This document shows, one piece after another, positions 8,522-17,320 of a DNA stretch of 64,000 nucleotides. Below the pieces are notes generated by a model, which made no database searches, was not told the origin of the DNA, and worked only from the letters and a program-made list of their open reading frames with translations. Each line of letters starts with the position of its first letter. The stretch's first letter is position 1. Made by a program: the position numbers and the translations under genes. The stretch spans positions 21,876 to 85,875 of the forward strand of contig CAZOSB010000008.1 of NCBI GenBank assembly GCA_964582545.1, written 5' to 3'. This DNA comes from JAVVUJ01 sp964582545. Its GTDB lineage: Bacteria > Bacillota > Clostridia > Peptostreptococcales > Anaerovoracaceae.

Positions 8522-9394
8522 ATGAAATTCTATATCGTAGATGCCTTTGCGAATCAACCTTTCGGGGGGAATACCGCTGGGGTGGTACTGCTGGAAAGTG
8601 AAGAGGATTTTCCGGCAGATGAGGTGATGACAAAGGCGGCATCGGAATTACGGTACTCAGAAACCGCTTTCGTGAAGCCAAAAGAAATTGGGGAGTTTCA
8701 CATCCGTTATTTCACGCCTGTTGCAGAGGTGAATCTGTGCGGTCACGCAACCATCGGGAGCTTCGGAGCCCTGCTAGAAGAAAAAATCATAGAAAAAAGT
8801 GGCACCTATAAATTGCATACCTTAGCGGGGGAGTTAGAGGTATCCCTTAAAGATGGGTTTATTCTCATGGATATGAGTCCACCTGAGGAGCTGGCTGAAA
8901 TAAGGGATTTATCTATGATTGATGAATTGGCTCGGGTCATGGGAATCCAGGTACAGGACATAGGACTGACACCTCAAATCATCTCCACGGGGTTGCCAGA
9001 TTTGATTTTGCATGTTAAAAATAAACAGATTTTGATGGATATAAAGCCTGATTTTCCCAAGTTAGCTGAACTTTCCAAGATGCATAAGGCAGTAGGAGTC
9101 CATGCGTTCTGTATGGCCGAGGATACTCCGGAAGTCACGGCATATTGTAGAAATTTTGCACCGCTGTACGATATTGATGAAGAAGCGGCCACCGGTACGT
9201 CCAACGGAGCGCTTACCTATTATCTTTACAAGAACGGACTTATTGAGCAAGACAAAAACAATACATTTATACAGGGCGAAAGCATGAATCGACCTTCAAC
9301 TATCATGAGCTTGCTAAAAAAAGAGGAAGGCAAAGTGAAAATCAAGGTAGGTGGAACCTATATTACCATAGCCAGAGGTGAAATCTTCCTATAG
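8522..9394 (+). CDS. PhzF family isomerase/epimerase-like protein
   Basis: 290 residues with the family opening FYIVDAFANQPFGGNTAGVV. The acidic catalytic region ELRYSETAFV holds the glutamate used as acid/base. A second lobe has CGHATIGS and EEAATGTSNG. PhzF-fold proteins catalyse proton shifts on small metabolites (phenazine precursor in PhzF, diaminopimelate in DapF), but most members have no known substrate. The ribosome binding site is GAAGGTGAAAAT before ATG. It stands alone between the Rpn gene and the glycine riboswitch, so context gives no function. Confidence 0.88.
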   Translation: MKFYIVDAFANQPFGGNTAGVVLLESEEDFPADEVMTKAASELRYSETAFVKPKEIGEFHIRYFTPVAEVNLCGHATIGSFGALLEEKIIEKSGTYKLHTLAGELEVSLKDGFILMDMSPPEELAEIRDLSMIDELARVMGIQVQDIGLTPQIISTGLPDLILHVKNKQILMDIKPDFPKLAELSKMHKAVGVHAFCMAEDTPEVTAYCRNFAPLYDIDEEAATGTSNGALTYYLYKNGLIEQDKNNTFIQGESMNRPSTIMSLLKKEEGKVKIKVGGTYITIARGEIFL

Positions 9395-9477
9395 ATTAAG
9401 CGGATAGATTGAACTAAATTCATGAAAAAATATATGAAACCGAATGAAAAATTTTGATTTTTTTTTAACAATATTGC

Positions 9478-9506
9478 TTGCATGAATAATACAGCTATGC
9501 TATTAT
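9478..9506 (+). promoter_or_regulatory. sigma-A promoter of the glycine-riboswitch leader
   Basis: TTGCAT (9478-9483) and TATTAT (9501-9506) are 17 bases apart and sit about 30 bases upstream of the first riboswitch aptamer. No sigma-54 element is seen for this operon, in contrast to the other reductase operons of the window. Confidence 0.6.
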
Positions 9507-9534
9507 AGAGAAAATGAATATGACAAAGTTTGGA

Positions 9535-9722
9535 TGAAGATTGCGGGAGAGTTTGCCTCAAGGCAACACCGAAGGTTTAAGCGTGAAACTATAGCGATGG
9601 TTTCCGTAAATATCTCAGGTACAGGGGACCGTGATCAGACAAATCTCTGGAAAGCGTAGTCACCCAAGGGGCAAGTTCTTTTGAACGGATCAAAGGATGA
9701 ATCTCTCAGGTCAATAACAGAG
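9535..9722 (+). ncRNA. tandem glycine riboswitch (gcvT element)
   Basis: Two consecutive glycine aptamers are visible. The first runs from GCGGGAGAG through CACCGAAGG to ATATCTCAGGTACAGGGGACC. The second contains CACCCAAGGGGCAAG and ends with AATCTCTCAGGTCAATAACAG. These are the conserved core elements of the gcvT motif. A terminator hairpin follows immediately, so glycine binding probably controls read-through into the grdE-grdB-grdX operon starting 276 bases downstream. In a glycine-fermenting organism an ON switch is expected; direction is inferred. Confidence 0.9.
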
Positions 9723-9753
9723 CAGAAAGCATAGCTTTCTGTTCTTTTGTTTT
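9719..9753 (+). terminator. riboswitch expression-platform terminator
   Basis: An 11-bp stem (9719-9729 with 9735-9745, one G-U pair) followed by a T-rich stretch directly after the second aptamer. The 5' arm overlaps the end of the aptamer, as expected for mutually exclusive folding. Confidence 0.75.
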
Positions 9754-9997
9754 ACATAAATTTAATATATACGATTTTCTAACAAATATAGGCGCTTTGC
9801 CAATAGTTGGGGTAATATGTAAAATTAATTCTTTGCCAAAATAGATTAAATGCAGAAATATTAAAATAATTTAAAAGTTAATCATGATTAGGAATAACGA
9901 TATTTATTGGTAAATTTGGGCATATTATAAAATTGAAAATGGTGGAAAGTTAAATTAATTTTAAACATTATATAAATATTTAAAGGAGGGAAACAGT
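9754..9997 (+). other. AT-rich leader between riboswitch and grdE, with a 12-bp palindrome
   Basis: No gene is seen in these 244 bases. A perfect palindrome TAATCATGATTA lies at 9879-9890. It contains the half-sites AATCA and TGATT that recur (four bases apart) upstream of the sigma-54 promoters at 16148 and 19278. The ribosome binding site AAAGGAGGG lies just before the grdE start. Confidence 0.45.
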
Positions 9998-11278
9998 ATG
10001 AAATTAGAGTTGGGCTATATCCAGATCAAGGACATTCAATTCGGCGATTCCTCAAAGGTGGAAAAGGGAACCTTGTTTGTAAACAAAGAAGAACTAAAAG
10101 CCATGCTTATGGAGGATGAGAACATCCAGTCTATCGACTTTGATCTTGCCAGACCGGGCGAGAGCGTAAGGGTCACCCCTGTAAAGGACGTGGTAGAACC
10201 CAGAGTTAAGGTTGAAGGCAACGGAGGTATTTTCCCTGGAGTTGTGGCAAAGGTGGCAACCGTTGGAAGCGGACGCACTCATGTACTTAGAGGTGCTGCT
10301 GTGGTCACCACAGGCTCTGTGGTTGGATTTCAGGAGGGTATTATCGACATGTCAGGGGTAGGTGCCGAATACACACCTTTCTCCAAACTGAACAATTTGG
10401 TAATCATCTGTGAGCCTGTAGAGGGCGTTACGGCGCAGGTACATGAACAATCTGTGAGAATGGTTGGACTGAAGGCAGCGGATTACCTTGGTAAATTGGC
10501 TAAAGATTTAACTCCTGATGAAGTGAAAACATTTGAAACTTACAACGTTAAAGAGGGAATAGAAAAGTTTCCGGAGTTACCAAGGATTGCATATGTACTG
10601 ATGCTTCAAAGCCAGGGATTGCTCCATGACACTTACGTATATGGCGTGGACATGAAAAAGTCCATTACCACCATCATCAATCCTACAGAACTGATGGACG
10701 GAGCGATTCTCAGTGGAAACTGCGTATCGGCTTGCGATAAAAATACAACGTATCACCATTTAAACAATCCAGTGGTTGCGGATCTTTTCGAAAAGCACGG
10801 TAAAGAATTAAACTTTGTAGGCGTTATCATCACCAATGAAAACGTATACTTAGCAGATAAGGAGCGTTCTTCCGATTGGACTGCAAAACTGGTAGAACTT
10901 TTGGGAGTGGACGGCGTAATCGTTTCTCAGGAGGGCTTTGGAAATCCTGATACAGATTTGATTATGAACTGCAAGAAGATAGAGGCGAAAGGTGTAAAAA
11001 CTGTAATTATTACAGATGAATATGCCGGAAGGGATGGTGCATCACAATCTTTGGCGGATGCGGACCCCAGTGCAGATGCGGTAGTTACAGGTGGAAATGC
11101 CAATGAGGTGATAGAGCTGGGTCCAATGGACAGGGTGATCGGTCTCACCAAGCCTATTGATATCATTGCAGGAGGCTTTGACGGAAGTTTAAAGAGCGAT
11201 GGATCCATTACAGTAGAATTGCAGGCTATAACCGGCGCAACCAATGAATTGGGCTTCAATAAGCTCAGTGCTAGATAA
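9998..11278 (+). CDS. grdE: glycine reductase protein B, pyruvoyl proprotein GrdE
   Basis: 426-residue proprotein of the substrate-binding protein B. It is cleaved between Asn and Cys in SGNCVSACDKN. Cys242 becomes the N-terminal pyruvoyl group of the larger fragment, which forms a Schiff base with the amino group of glycine; the position matches Cys242 of the C. sticklandii protein. The reaction, with GrdB selenoprotein and GrdA, yields carboxymethyl-selenoprotein A and ammonia. Assignment to glycine rather than sarcosine or betaine rests on the glycine riboswitch upstream. It is followed 13 bases later by grdB with AGGAGGG in between. Confidence 0.92.
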   Translation: MKLELGYIQIKDIQFGDSSKVEKGTLFVNKEELKAMLMEDENIQSIDFDLARPGESVRVTPVKDVVEPRVKVEGNGGIFPGVVAKVATVGSGRTHVLRGAAVVTTGSVVGFQEGIIDMSGVGAEYTPFSKLNNLVIICEPVEGVTAQVHEQSVRMVGLKAADYLGKLAKDLTPDEVKTFETYNVKEGIEKFPELPRIAYVLMLQSQGLLHDTYVYGVDMKKSITTIINPTELMDGAILSGNCVSACDKNTTYHHLNNPVVADLFEKHGKELNFVGVIITNENVYLADKERSSDWTAKLVELLGVDGVIVSQEGFGNPDTDLIMNCKKIEAKGVKTVIITDEYAGRDGASQSLADADPSADAVVTGGNANEVIELGPMDRVIGLTKPIDIIAGGFDGSLKSDGSITVELQAITGATNELGFNKLSAR

Positions 11279-11291
11279 GGAGGGTGGAAAA

Positions 11292-12599
11292 ATGTCTAAA
11301 TTAAGAATTGTTCATTATATAAACCAATTTTTTGCCAACATTGGTGGTGAGGAAAAGGCAGACTACCAACCGGAGTTGAGAGAAGGTATTGTTGGTCCGG
11401 GAATGGCATTTAACGGAGCTTTTGGGGACCAGGCAGAAATTGTGGCTACGGTAATCTGCGGAGACTCCTATTTTAACGAAAATTTAGAGACAGCAAAAAA
11501 AACTGTTTTGGATATGATCAAGGGGCAAAATCCTGATTTGGTCATCTGTGGTCCTGCCTTTAATGCGGGAAGATACGGCGTAGCTTGCGGAACGGTGGCT
11601 GCTGCTGTAAAGGAAGAACTAAACGTACCGGTTATTACGGGAATGTATAAGGAAAACCCTGGTGCGGATATGTTTAAAAACCAAGTATATGTAGTCTCTA
11701 CCAAGGATAGTGCTGCAGGTATGAGAGATGCGGTAGCCATCATGGTACCGTTGGGATTAAAGCTTGCCAAAGGTGAAAAGATAGGAGCTTCCGCACAGGA
11801 AGGTTACTTGCCAAACGGCAGAAGAGTCAACTTCTTTGAAGAGAAGAGAGGCTCAGAGCGAGCTGTGGAAATGCTGCTAAACAAGTTGGCAGGAAAGCCT
11901 TATACCACTGAATTTCCTATGCCTGACTTTGACAGAGTGGAGCCAGGTGCCGCCATCAAGGATATGAGCAATGCAAAGATTGCCCTAGTCACTTCGGGAG
12001 GAATCGTACCCAAGGGAAATCCAGATAAAATTGAATCCTCCAGTGCCTCTAAATATGGCAAATACGATATTGGGGGAGTCATGGATCTCACACAGGAAAC
12101 TTATGAAACCGCCCATGGTGGATATGATCCTACCTATGCAAATCAAGATTCGGATAGGGTTTTACCCGTAGATATTTTACGAGAATTTGAAAAAGAAGGA
12201 AAAATTGGTAGTTTATATCAATATTTTTATACTACTACCGGAAATGGTACTTCTGTAAACAATTCTAAAGCATTTGCTACCGAAATTGGAAAGGAATTGA
12301 TTGCGGATGGTGTGCAAGCGGTCATTTTAACCTCCACCTGAGGAACCTGTACACGTTGCGGTGCAACGATGGTTAAAGAAATTGAAAGAACGGGAATTCC
12401 TGTAGTTCATATCTGCACGGTAGTGCCTATCTCCCTCACGGTAGGAGCCAACAGAATCGTACCTGCCATAGCCATTCCTCATCCACTGGGAAATCCTGCA
12501 CTTACGTTGGAGGAAGAGCAGGAGATCAGAAGAAAGATTCTCACCAAAGCATTGGATGCTTTGTGCACGGAAGTAACAGATCAGACAGTATTTGAATAA
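11292..12599 (+). CDS. grdB: glycine reductase protein B selenoprotein subunit GrdB (UGA = Sec350)
   Basis: 435 residues when the in-frame TGA at 12339-12341 (codon 350) is read as selenocysteine. The frame continues without interruption to TAA at 12597. The active site reads TSTUGTCTRCGATM, the U-x-x-C-x-x-C motif of GrdB. The selenolate attacks the glycine alpha carbon bound to the GrdE pyruvoyl group. Conserved blocks include GGEEKADY, AGRYGVACG and ENPGADM. It lies in one operon with grdE and grdX under the glycine riboswitch. Calling a stop at 12339 would lose the C-terminal 86 residues. Confidence 0.95.
12339..12368 (+). promoter_or_regulatory. SECIS element of grdB (set 1)
   Basis: UGA at 12339-12341 is followed after 12 bases by the stem-loop CGTTGC-GGT-GCAACG (12354-12368). 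The same 15 bases occur at the same distance in the two paralogous grdB-type genes. The G/U-containing apical loop 15-30 bases behind UGA is what SelB recognises in bacteria. Extent of the lower stem is not resolved. Confidence 0.8.
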
Positions 12600-12640
12600 A
12601 TTGGCGATTGAATCTTTGAGCGAATGATTGGGTGAAAAAC

Positions 12641-13027
12641 ATGAAGAATTATTTATTGATAACAAATAATGATCAAGTAGAGCAGTTTTATAAGGAGCAG
12701 CTGGATGTGGTCTTTCTGAAGGATGGGACTTATGAAGATGTTTTGTTAAAGGTAAGGCAATATATCCATCAGGGGCATAAATTGATCAGCCATCCCATGT
12801 CGGGAAGTATAAAACCTAATGAAACCCCTTATAAGTCGGTGGTTATGGAAAAGGAAAAGAGTGAGATGAAGGAGTGCTTTGATAGCACTATCATCATTGA
12901 AAATTGCTTGGAATCTTTTCAAAAATTTCAGACTATACGGCATACACCCAATTGGCCGGATGACATTCGAGAGGATTTTAAGCTCATCGATTTGTCTTTT
13001 ATGAAAAATGCCATTAAGTCGGCTTAA
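12641..13027 (+). CDS. grdX: GrdX family protein
   Basis: 128 residues beginning MKNYLLITNN. It is homologous to the second GrdX-like gene at 21938 (MSLLIITNN; both continue with a GD/GTYEDVLxKVR-like block and a SRP/SIKPNETPYKSV block). GrdX is a small protein of unknown function found only in glycine/sarcosine/betaine reductase operons. The ATG at 12641 is preferred to the in-frame GTG at 12632 because it matches the paralogue's start and has GGTGA upstream. It lies 41 bases after grdB and is closed by a terminator. Confidence 0.85.
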   Translation: MKNYLLITNNDQVEQFYKEQLDVVFLKDGTYEDVLLKVRQYIHQGHKLISHPMSGSIKPNETPYKSVVMEKEKSEMKECFDSTIIIENCLESFQKFQTIRHTPNWPDDIREDFKLIDLSFMKNAIKSA

Positions 13028-13040
13028 TTGATTAAAATGT

Positions 13041-13090
13041 AAAACACCCATATTCAGTGAATGGGGATTCACGGATAGGGGTGTTTTTTT
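13041..13090 (+). terminator. Rho-independent terminator after grdX
   Basis: AAAACACCC pairs with GGGTGTTTT across an inner GTGAAT/ATTCAC stem, followed by a T-run. It ends the riboswitch-controlled operon just before the convergent regulator gene. Confidence 0.85.
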
Positions 13091-13158
13091 AAGCAAAAAG
13101 TGTAGAATTTAAGATTGAGAATCACTTCTTTTTAAACTAATAGAGGATTTATAATACT

Positions 13159-14892
13159 CTAATGATTGTCAATATACTTTCTTAAGTTGTATTTTCGAAG
13201 CTTTCTATTCAACGTTGAGCGGGAAGTGACTAATTTGTTTTCTAAGTCCTTGATATCAGGATATTTTCTGATATAGTTGATTAAGAGCAATTTTTCATAA
13301 TTATCAATCATCTCTTCTAAGCTGATAGATTCCGTTTCTATTTCTTGTGAGATCCCTTCGTCGATTAACAATGCAATAACATCTATGCTATCAATTTCAT
13401 CAGAAGAGGTTGTAAATAAAATTCGTTTTACCATGTTTTCGAGCTCTCTCACGTTACCTACCCACTCGTGCTTTTCTAATAAAAGCAAAGCATCATCGGT
13501 AAAGCTTTTATTTAATTCATATTTTTTGTTGTTTTGATCGGTAAAGAATAAGACTAACGGAATGATATCTTCCTTTCGATCCCTCAAAGGTGGAATAAAT
13601 ACAGGGAAGCTGTTTAGTCGGTAATAAAGATCGGATCGGAAGCTGCCCTCCTTCACGGATTCATACAAATTCTTATTTGTTGCCGCAATAATCTGAACAT
13701 CCAAGGATATGGTTCTGTCTCCACCGATCTTAACGATTTGTTTCGTTTCGATGGCTCTTAATAATTTGGCTTGCATGGATAAGGGCATGTCCCCGATTTC
13801 ATCTAAAAGCAAGATACCGTTATGGGCCATTTCAAAATATCCTCTGTGCCCCATAACGTTTGCACCTGAAAAGGCTCCTTTTTCATATCCAAAAAATTCG
13901 GATTCAAATAAAGTGCTGGGTATAGCGGTACAATTAATTTTTACAAAGGGCCCTCGGTTTCGAGCGCTATGCGCATAGAAATAATCTGCGATGACCTCCT
14001 TACCTACCCCGGACTCCCCTTGAATGAGTAAGGGGGAATCATATTTTGCAATAGTCTGAATCAGGTTGAATATTTTCTTTAGAGAAGGAGATTCCACCAC
14101 TATTTCGCTATCCTTGGCCTTCAAGTTTCGCAAATAATTGATTTCATTTTTATATTGGGAATTGATTTCTTCTGCCTCTTTTAATTGTTTTTTGATTAAC
14201 TCCAGTTCATTCACCTTGCGTTGGCAGCAGACCACCATACTCAGTTCTCCATTTTTAAAGTATGGTCTTGCAGTGGACAATATCTCATGAGATTCATGTC
14301 TATATTGAAATTTTGAAACGGTTTTTCTAAGTCGAATGGCTTCTAAGGATACGGATTCAGGACAAATCCCCATCTCCACCAACTCGCTCATATGATGTCC
14401 AATGAGACTTTTCGGTTCTCTACCCATCAAAGCGCTTTTATTCACGGAAATTACAGTACCCTTCCCATCGGTGACAAAGATTCCATCATCGATAGTATCT
14501 AACACTGCGTTGTGATATTCCCATATTTTATTCACATATTTTGTATGGGCGATAGCTTCCTCGCAGGAATCTAAGTTCATAAAAAAACATTTAAAATAAC
14601 CATCCTCTAAGTTGATGGTATATTCCTTTGATAATGAATACAATAATTCAACATCGTTAATCTTCACGAAGTTCCACTGAAAAGATCCATTTGTTTGTTC
14701 CAGCAAGGAGTAAAGGATTTCATCAATTTTACTGGATTCTGAAAAGCGGGTTTTGCCTTGGAAAAAAGAATAAAGATTTTCACTTGGGATAATTGTTTTT
14801 TTCTTTTTGTTTATTATTGCCCATAAAAAATCTTTATCTAATTCTAAAAAATCACTAAATTGCACTTTTTTGTTTCGATTGTTATTACTCAT
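13159..14892 (-). CDS. sigma-54-dependent transcriptional activator with PAS domain
   Basis: 577 residues. An unassigned N-terminal region (about 1-120) is followed by a PAS domain (about 125-230), a short coiled segment, an AAA+ sigma-54 interaction domain and a C-terminal Fis-type helix-turn-helix (about 540-577). The AAA+ part has Walker A GESGVGKE near 290 and LLLDEIGDMPL as Walker B. The sigma-54 contact loop reads GAFSGA instead of the canonical GAFTGA. The start ATG is chosen at 14892 because GGCGGAGG lies just upstream; a TTG 24 bases earlier is less likely. It probably senses a small ligand through the PAS domain and activates one or more of the sigma-54 promoters at 16148, 19278 and 26890. 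Confidence 0.92.
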   Translation of the reverse strand: MSNNNRNKKVQFSDFLELDKDFLWAIINKKKKTIIPSENLYSFFQGKTRFSESSKIDEILYSLLEQTNGSFQWNFVKINDVELLYSLSKEYTINLEDGYFKCFFMNLDSCEEAIAHTKYVNKIWEYHNAVLDTIDDGIFVTDGKGTVISVNKSALMGREPKSLIGHHMSELVEMGICPESVSLEAIRLRKTVSKFQYRHESHEILSTARPYFKNGELSMVVCCQRKVNELELIKKQLKEAEEINSQYKNEINYLRNLKAKDSEIVVESPSLKKIFNLIQTIAKYDSPLLIQGESGVGKEVIADYFYAHSARNRGPFVKINCTAIPSTLFESEFFGYEKGAFSGANVMGHRGYFEMAHNGILLLDEIGDMPLSMQAKLLRAIETKQIVKIGGDRTISLDVQIIAATNKNLYESVKEGSFRSDLYYRLNSFPVFIPPLRDRKEDIIPLVLFFTDQNNKKYELNKSFTDDALLLLEKHEWVGNVRELENMVKRILFTTSSDEIDSIDVIALLIDEGISQEIETESISLEEMIDNYEKLLLINYIRKYPDIKDLENKLVTSRSTLNRKLRKYNLRKYIDNH

Positions 14893-15056
14893 TTTTGCCT
14901 CCGCCGAAGGATTCAACCGATAAAAAATTTATGAATATAATTATACGTTAGCCAATAAAGTCAGTCAAGTTATAGATGGAATAAGGTATAATATACCAAA
15001 TGTAGATGTTGACATATACGATCAAGTTTCTTGTAAAAAAATATAAATGTATACGG

Positions 15057-15956
15057 TTAAGCTTCGATAGCTTCTTTTTCTGGTTCGGATTCTTTCCGGT
15101 TTACGATTAAAATTCCCGAAATTACGCAGATGATACCTAAGGATGTGATAAAATTTAACTTTTCGCCAAATAAGAAAACCCCGATGATGGTAGCCACAAC
15201 AGGTTCAATGGTAGCCATCATGGAAGCTTTTCCATTTTCTACATTTTCTAAACCTCTCGTGTACAAGAAATAGGGTAGCAAGCAGCAGAGTATGGACATG
15301 AATATGAATAAAAGAAAAGATTTCATGTTACATAATGAACTGATTGCTATTACATTTGAAAATGGAATCCCTCCCATAGATGCAAAGGTAAAGGTGTACA
15401 GAGAGATCGTAAGAGAGTCGTACCCTTTGTTCAAAGCATATCTACTGAAGATGCTGTACAATGCATATCCAATTCCCGAGCAAAGACCAAAAGCAAAACC
15501 GATCAGACTGATATGTAAGGAAGAACTGCTAAGGACTCCTGTAACCATGACACATCCCATAAAAATAAACAGCAGCGCAATCAATTTTGATTTAGTTAAT
15601 TTTTCTTTAAATAAAATAGCTGAAAATATTAATACAAAACCGGGTGCTGTGTAGATCAAGACTGCAGCAATAGACAGAGAAGTTAATTCCATAGCAGTGA
15701 AATAGCAGAAGCTAAAAAATAAAAGGCTTATAACTCCGGTTCCTAAAAAACACCAAATATCTCTTATCTTAAAATATAAGAGTTGTTTGTTCTTAAAATA
15801 TATAAAGGGAAACAACATCAATGCTGAAAGTAAAACTCTTATGGTAACAATCTGCATTTGATTGAACCCTAAAGATAAGAGCTGCATGACAAAGAATCCC
15901 GATGTTCCCCATAGGGCGGCAGAAAACATAATCAAAAAATAAGAGAACTTTTTCAT
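15057..15956 (-). CDS. EamA/DMT superfamily transporter
   Basis: 299 residues with about ten hydrophobic segments arranged as two EamA repeats. The second repeat ends in MMATIEPVVATIIGVFLFGEKL, a typical family signature. Members export or import amino acids and other small metabolites. Substrate cannot be read from the sequence. It lies on the minus strand between the sigma-54 activator and the divergent TRAP operon, with 250 bases of shared upstream region. It could export an amine or amino acid end product, but this is only a guess from location. Confidence 0.88.
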   Translation of the reverse strand: MKKFSYFLIMFSAALWGTSGFFVMQLLSLGFNQMQIVTIRVLLSALMLFPFIYFKNKQLLYFKIRDIWCFLGTGVISLLFFSFCYFTAMELTSLSIAAVLIYTAPGFVLIFSAILFKEKLTKSKLIALLFIFMGCVMVTGVLSSSSLHISLIGFAFGLCSGIGYALYSIFSRYALNKGYDSLTISLYTFTFASMGGIPFSNVIAISSLCNMKSFLLFIFMSILCCLLPYFLYTRGLENVENGKASMMATIEPVVATIIGVFLFGEKLNFITSLGIICVISGILIVNRKESEPEKEAIEA

Positions 15957-16064
15957 GGATACCTGCTTCTTTTAAAGATAAGTTTTTTACAATGTAACTG
16001 TAACACAAAGGATATGGATCGGTCAACTGAATTAAAAGCAACTTACCTATCGATAAAATCTATA

Positions 16065-16108
16065 AATCATTTTTGATTTGATTCTAATGACCAAAATCAA
16101 AAATGAAT
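16065..16108 (+). promoter_or_regulatory. two AATCA-N4-TGATT palindromes, probable activator binding sites
   Basis: AATCA-TTTT-TGATT at 16065-16078 is a perfect 14-base palindrome. AATCA-AAAA-TGAAT at 16095-16108 is the same element with one change. Centres are 30 bases apart, close to three helical turns, and lie about 40-85 bases upstream of the -24/-12 promoter. This is where sigma-54 activators bind. The same perfect palindrome recurs at 19203-19216. Confidence 0.6.
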
Positions 16109-16147
16109 AACTAATCTCATAATTTCAACGGAAAATAAAGGGTTTTA

Positions 16148-16164
16148 TTGGCATAATAATTGCT
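16148..16164 (+). promoter_or_regulatory. sigma-54 promoter of the TRAP transporter operon
   Basis: TTGGCATAATAATTGCT: the -24 GG (16150-16151) and -12 GC (16162-16163) are exactly ten bases apart and the flanking bases match TGGCAY-N5-TTGCW. The start of dctP is 42 bases downstream of the -12 GC. Confidence 0.82.
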
Positions 16165-16205
16165 CTAATGGATAATAGAAAAAATTATTTAAAAGGAGGA
16201 TTAAA

Positions 16206-17243
16206 ATGAAAGTTAAAAAATTAATCTCTGCAACTCTAGCCGTAGCTTTAGTTGTAAGCTCTTTTGCAGCATGTGGCGGTGGCGATAAAACCCCGGCAAA
16301 TTCAGACAGTGGAGAGCAAGTTGTACTTAGAATGGCATCCGATGCACCGTTGGAACACATTTCTTCGGTACTAAATCAAGAAGCTATTGCAGAAGTTTTG
16401 GAAAAGACAGAAGGAAGAGTAAAAATCGACTATTATCCAGCTAGCCAGCTGGGTGGATATGACACCGTTTATGAAGAACTTGTCAGAGGAACCATTGATT
16501 TAGCACAAATCACAATTCCGGATGCGTTGGATCCTCGATTAGGAGTACCTTATATGCCTTATGTTTGCAAGGGATATGAAGATGCGAAGAAGGTTTATGC
16601 GGCAGACTCCTACTTAAGTCAAAAGATGATTGAATATACTGCAGAACAAAATGTCAAATTCTTAGGATTTTGTCTGGAAGGATTTATTGGAATTGCAGCC
16701 ATGAAAGAACCTACTGACAAATTGACACCAGGAGCACCAAAGGGTGTAAAAGCGAGAGTTTGGGCGGCACCATCTGCCAGATACCCCATGGAAGATCTTG
16801 GATACACATGCATTACTATCCCTTACCCTGAAATCGTAACTTCTGCACAAACGGGCGTAATCGATGCATGGATTGGTCATATTCCTAATGCGGCCTATAC
16901 CTATGCCGGTGAAATCATCAAATACTACTATGTAAACTATATGCTGCCTGAAGCCACATCCTTTGTTATGAGCCAGAAAATACTAGATAAACTAAGTCCT
17001 GAAGATCAGGAAATCGTTGTCAGCGTTTTCCAAAACAAAAGTATGGAAAGCATAGATAGAGCAGAAGACAATGAAAGAATCTACATAGAAAAACTAAAAG
17101 CTGATTATGGCGTAGATGTCTACGAGTATTCTGCCGAAGAGGTAGAACAATTTGCAACGTTTATCAGAGAAAAAACTTGGCCAAGACTGGAGCCGATCTA
17201 TGGCAAAGATTTCATTGAAGGTATGCAGGAAAGCTTGAAATAA
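16206..17243 (+). CDS. TRAP transporter substrate-binding lipoprotein (DctP family)
   Basis: 345 residues with a lipoprotein signal: a positively charged start, a hydrophobic stretch and a lipobox ending SFAAC, Cys23. The mature protein has the DctP-type solute-binding fold (QLGGYDTVYEELVRGTIDLAQ, the family's substrate-contact region, and a conserved Arg in ARVWAAPSARYP that normally binds the ligand's carboxylate). TRAP systems take up organic acids using a sodium gradient. Operon with the two permease genes, and upstream of reductase set 2, so it probably imports that reductase's substrate, most likely a small carboxylic acid. Confidence 0.92.
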   Translation: MKVKKLISATLAVALVVSSFAACGGGDKTPANSDSGEQVVLRMASDAPLEHISSVLNQEAIAEVLEKTEGRVKIDYYPASQLGGYDTVYEELVRGTIDLAQITIPDALDPRLGVPYMPYVCKGYEDAKKVYAADSYLSQKMIEYTAEQNVKFLGFCLEGFIGIAAMKEPTDKLTPGAPKGVKARVWAAPSARYPMEDLGYTCITIPYPEIVTSAQTGVIDAWIGHIPNAAYTYAGEIIKYYYVNYMLPEATSFVMSQKILDKLSPEDQEIVVSVFQNKSMESIDRAEDNERIYIEKLKADYGVDVYEYSAEEVEQFATFIREKTWPRLEPIYGKDFIEGMQESLK

Positions 17244-17254
17244 TTTAAAAAGAA

Positions 17255-17294
17255 AATATAGTATCATCGAGAAATTTCTTGATGGTACTATATT
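17255..17294 (+). repeat. long hairpin between dctP- and dctQ-type genes
   Basis: A 14-bp stem (17255-17268 with 17281-17294, one G-U pair) encloses a further short AGAAA/TTTCT pairing. No T-run follows. Intercistronic hairpins of this kind behind a binding-protein gene usually keep its mRNA level above that of the permease genes; that role is inferred. Confidence 0.6.
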
Positions 17295-17320
17295 GTGATT
17301 ATTCAGCGAGGAGGTGCAAC

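Noticed and set aside
9911..9935. Possible sigma-54 promoter (TTGGGCATATTATAAAATTG) before set 1 grdE
   Set aside because: The -24-like GG is there but no GC falls ten bases further on; the riboswitch and sigma-A promoter explain control better.
11292..12341. grdB-type genes (also at 20626 and 28270) seen as ending at TGA, with separate short genes behind
   Set aside because: The TGA lies in the U-x-x-C/D-x-x-C active-site motif, the frame continues 86 codons with family sequence, and a SECIS stem-loop follows. They are single selenoprotein genes, not pseudogenes.
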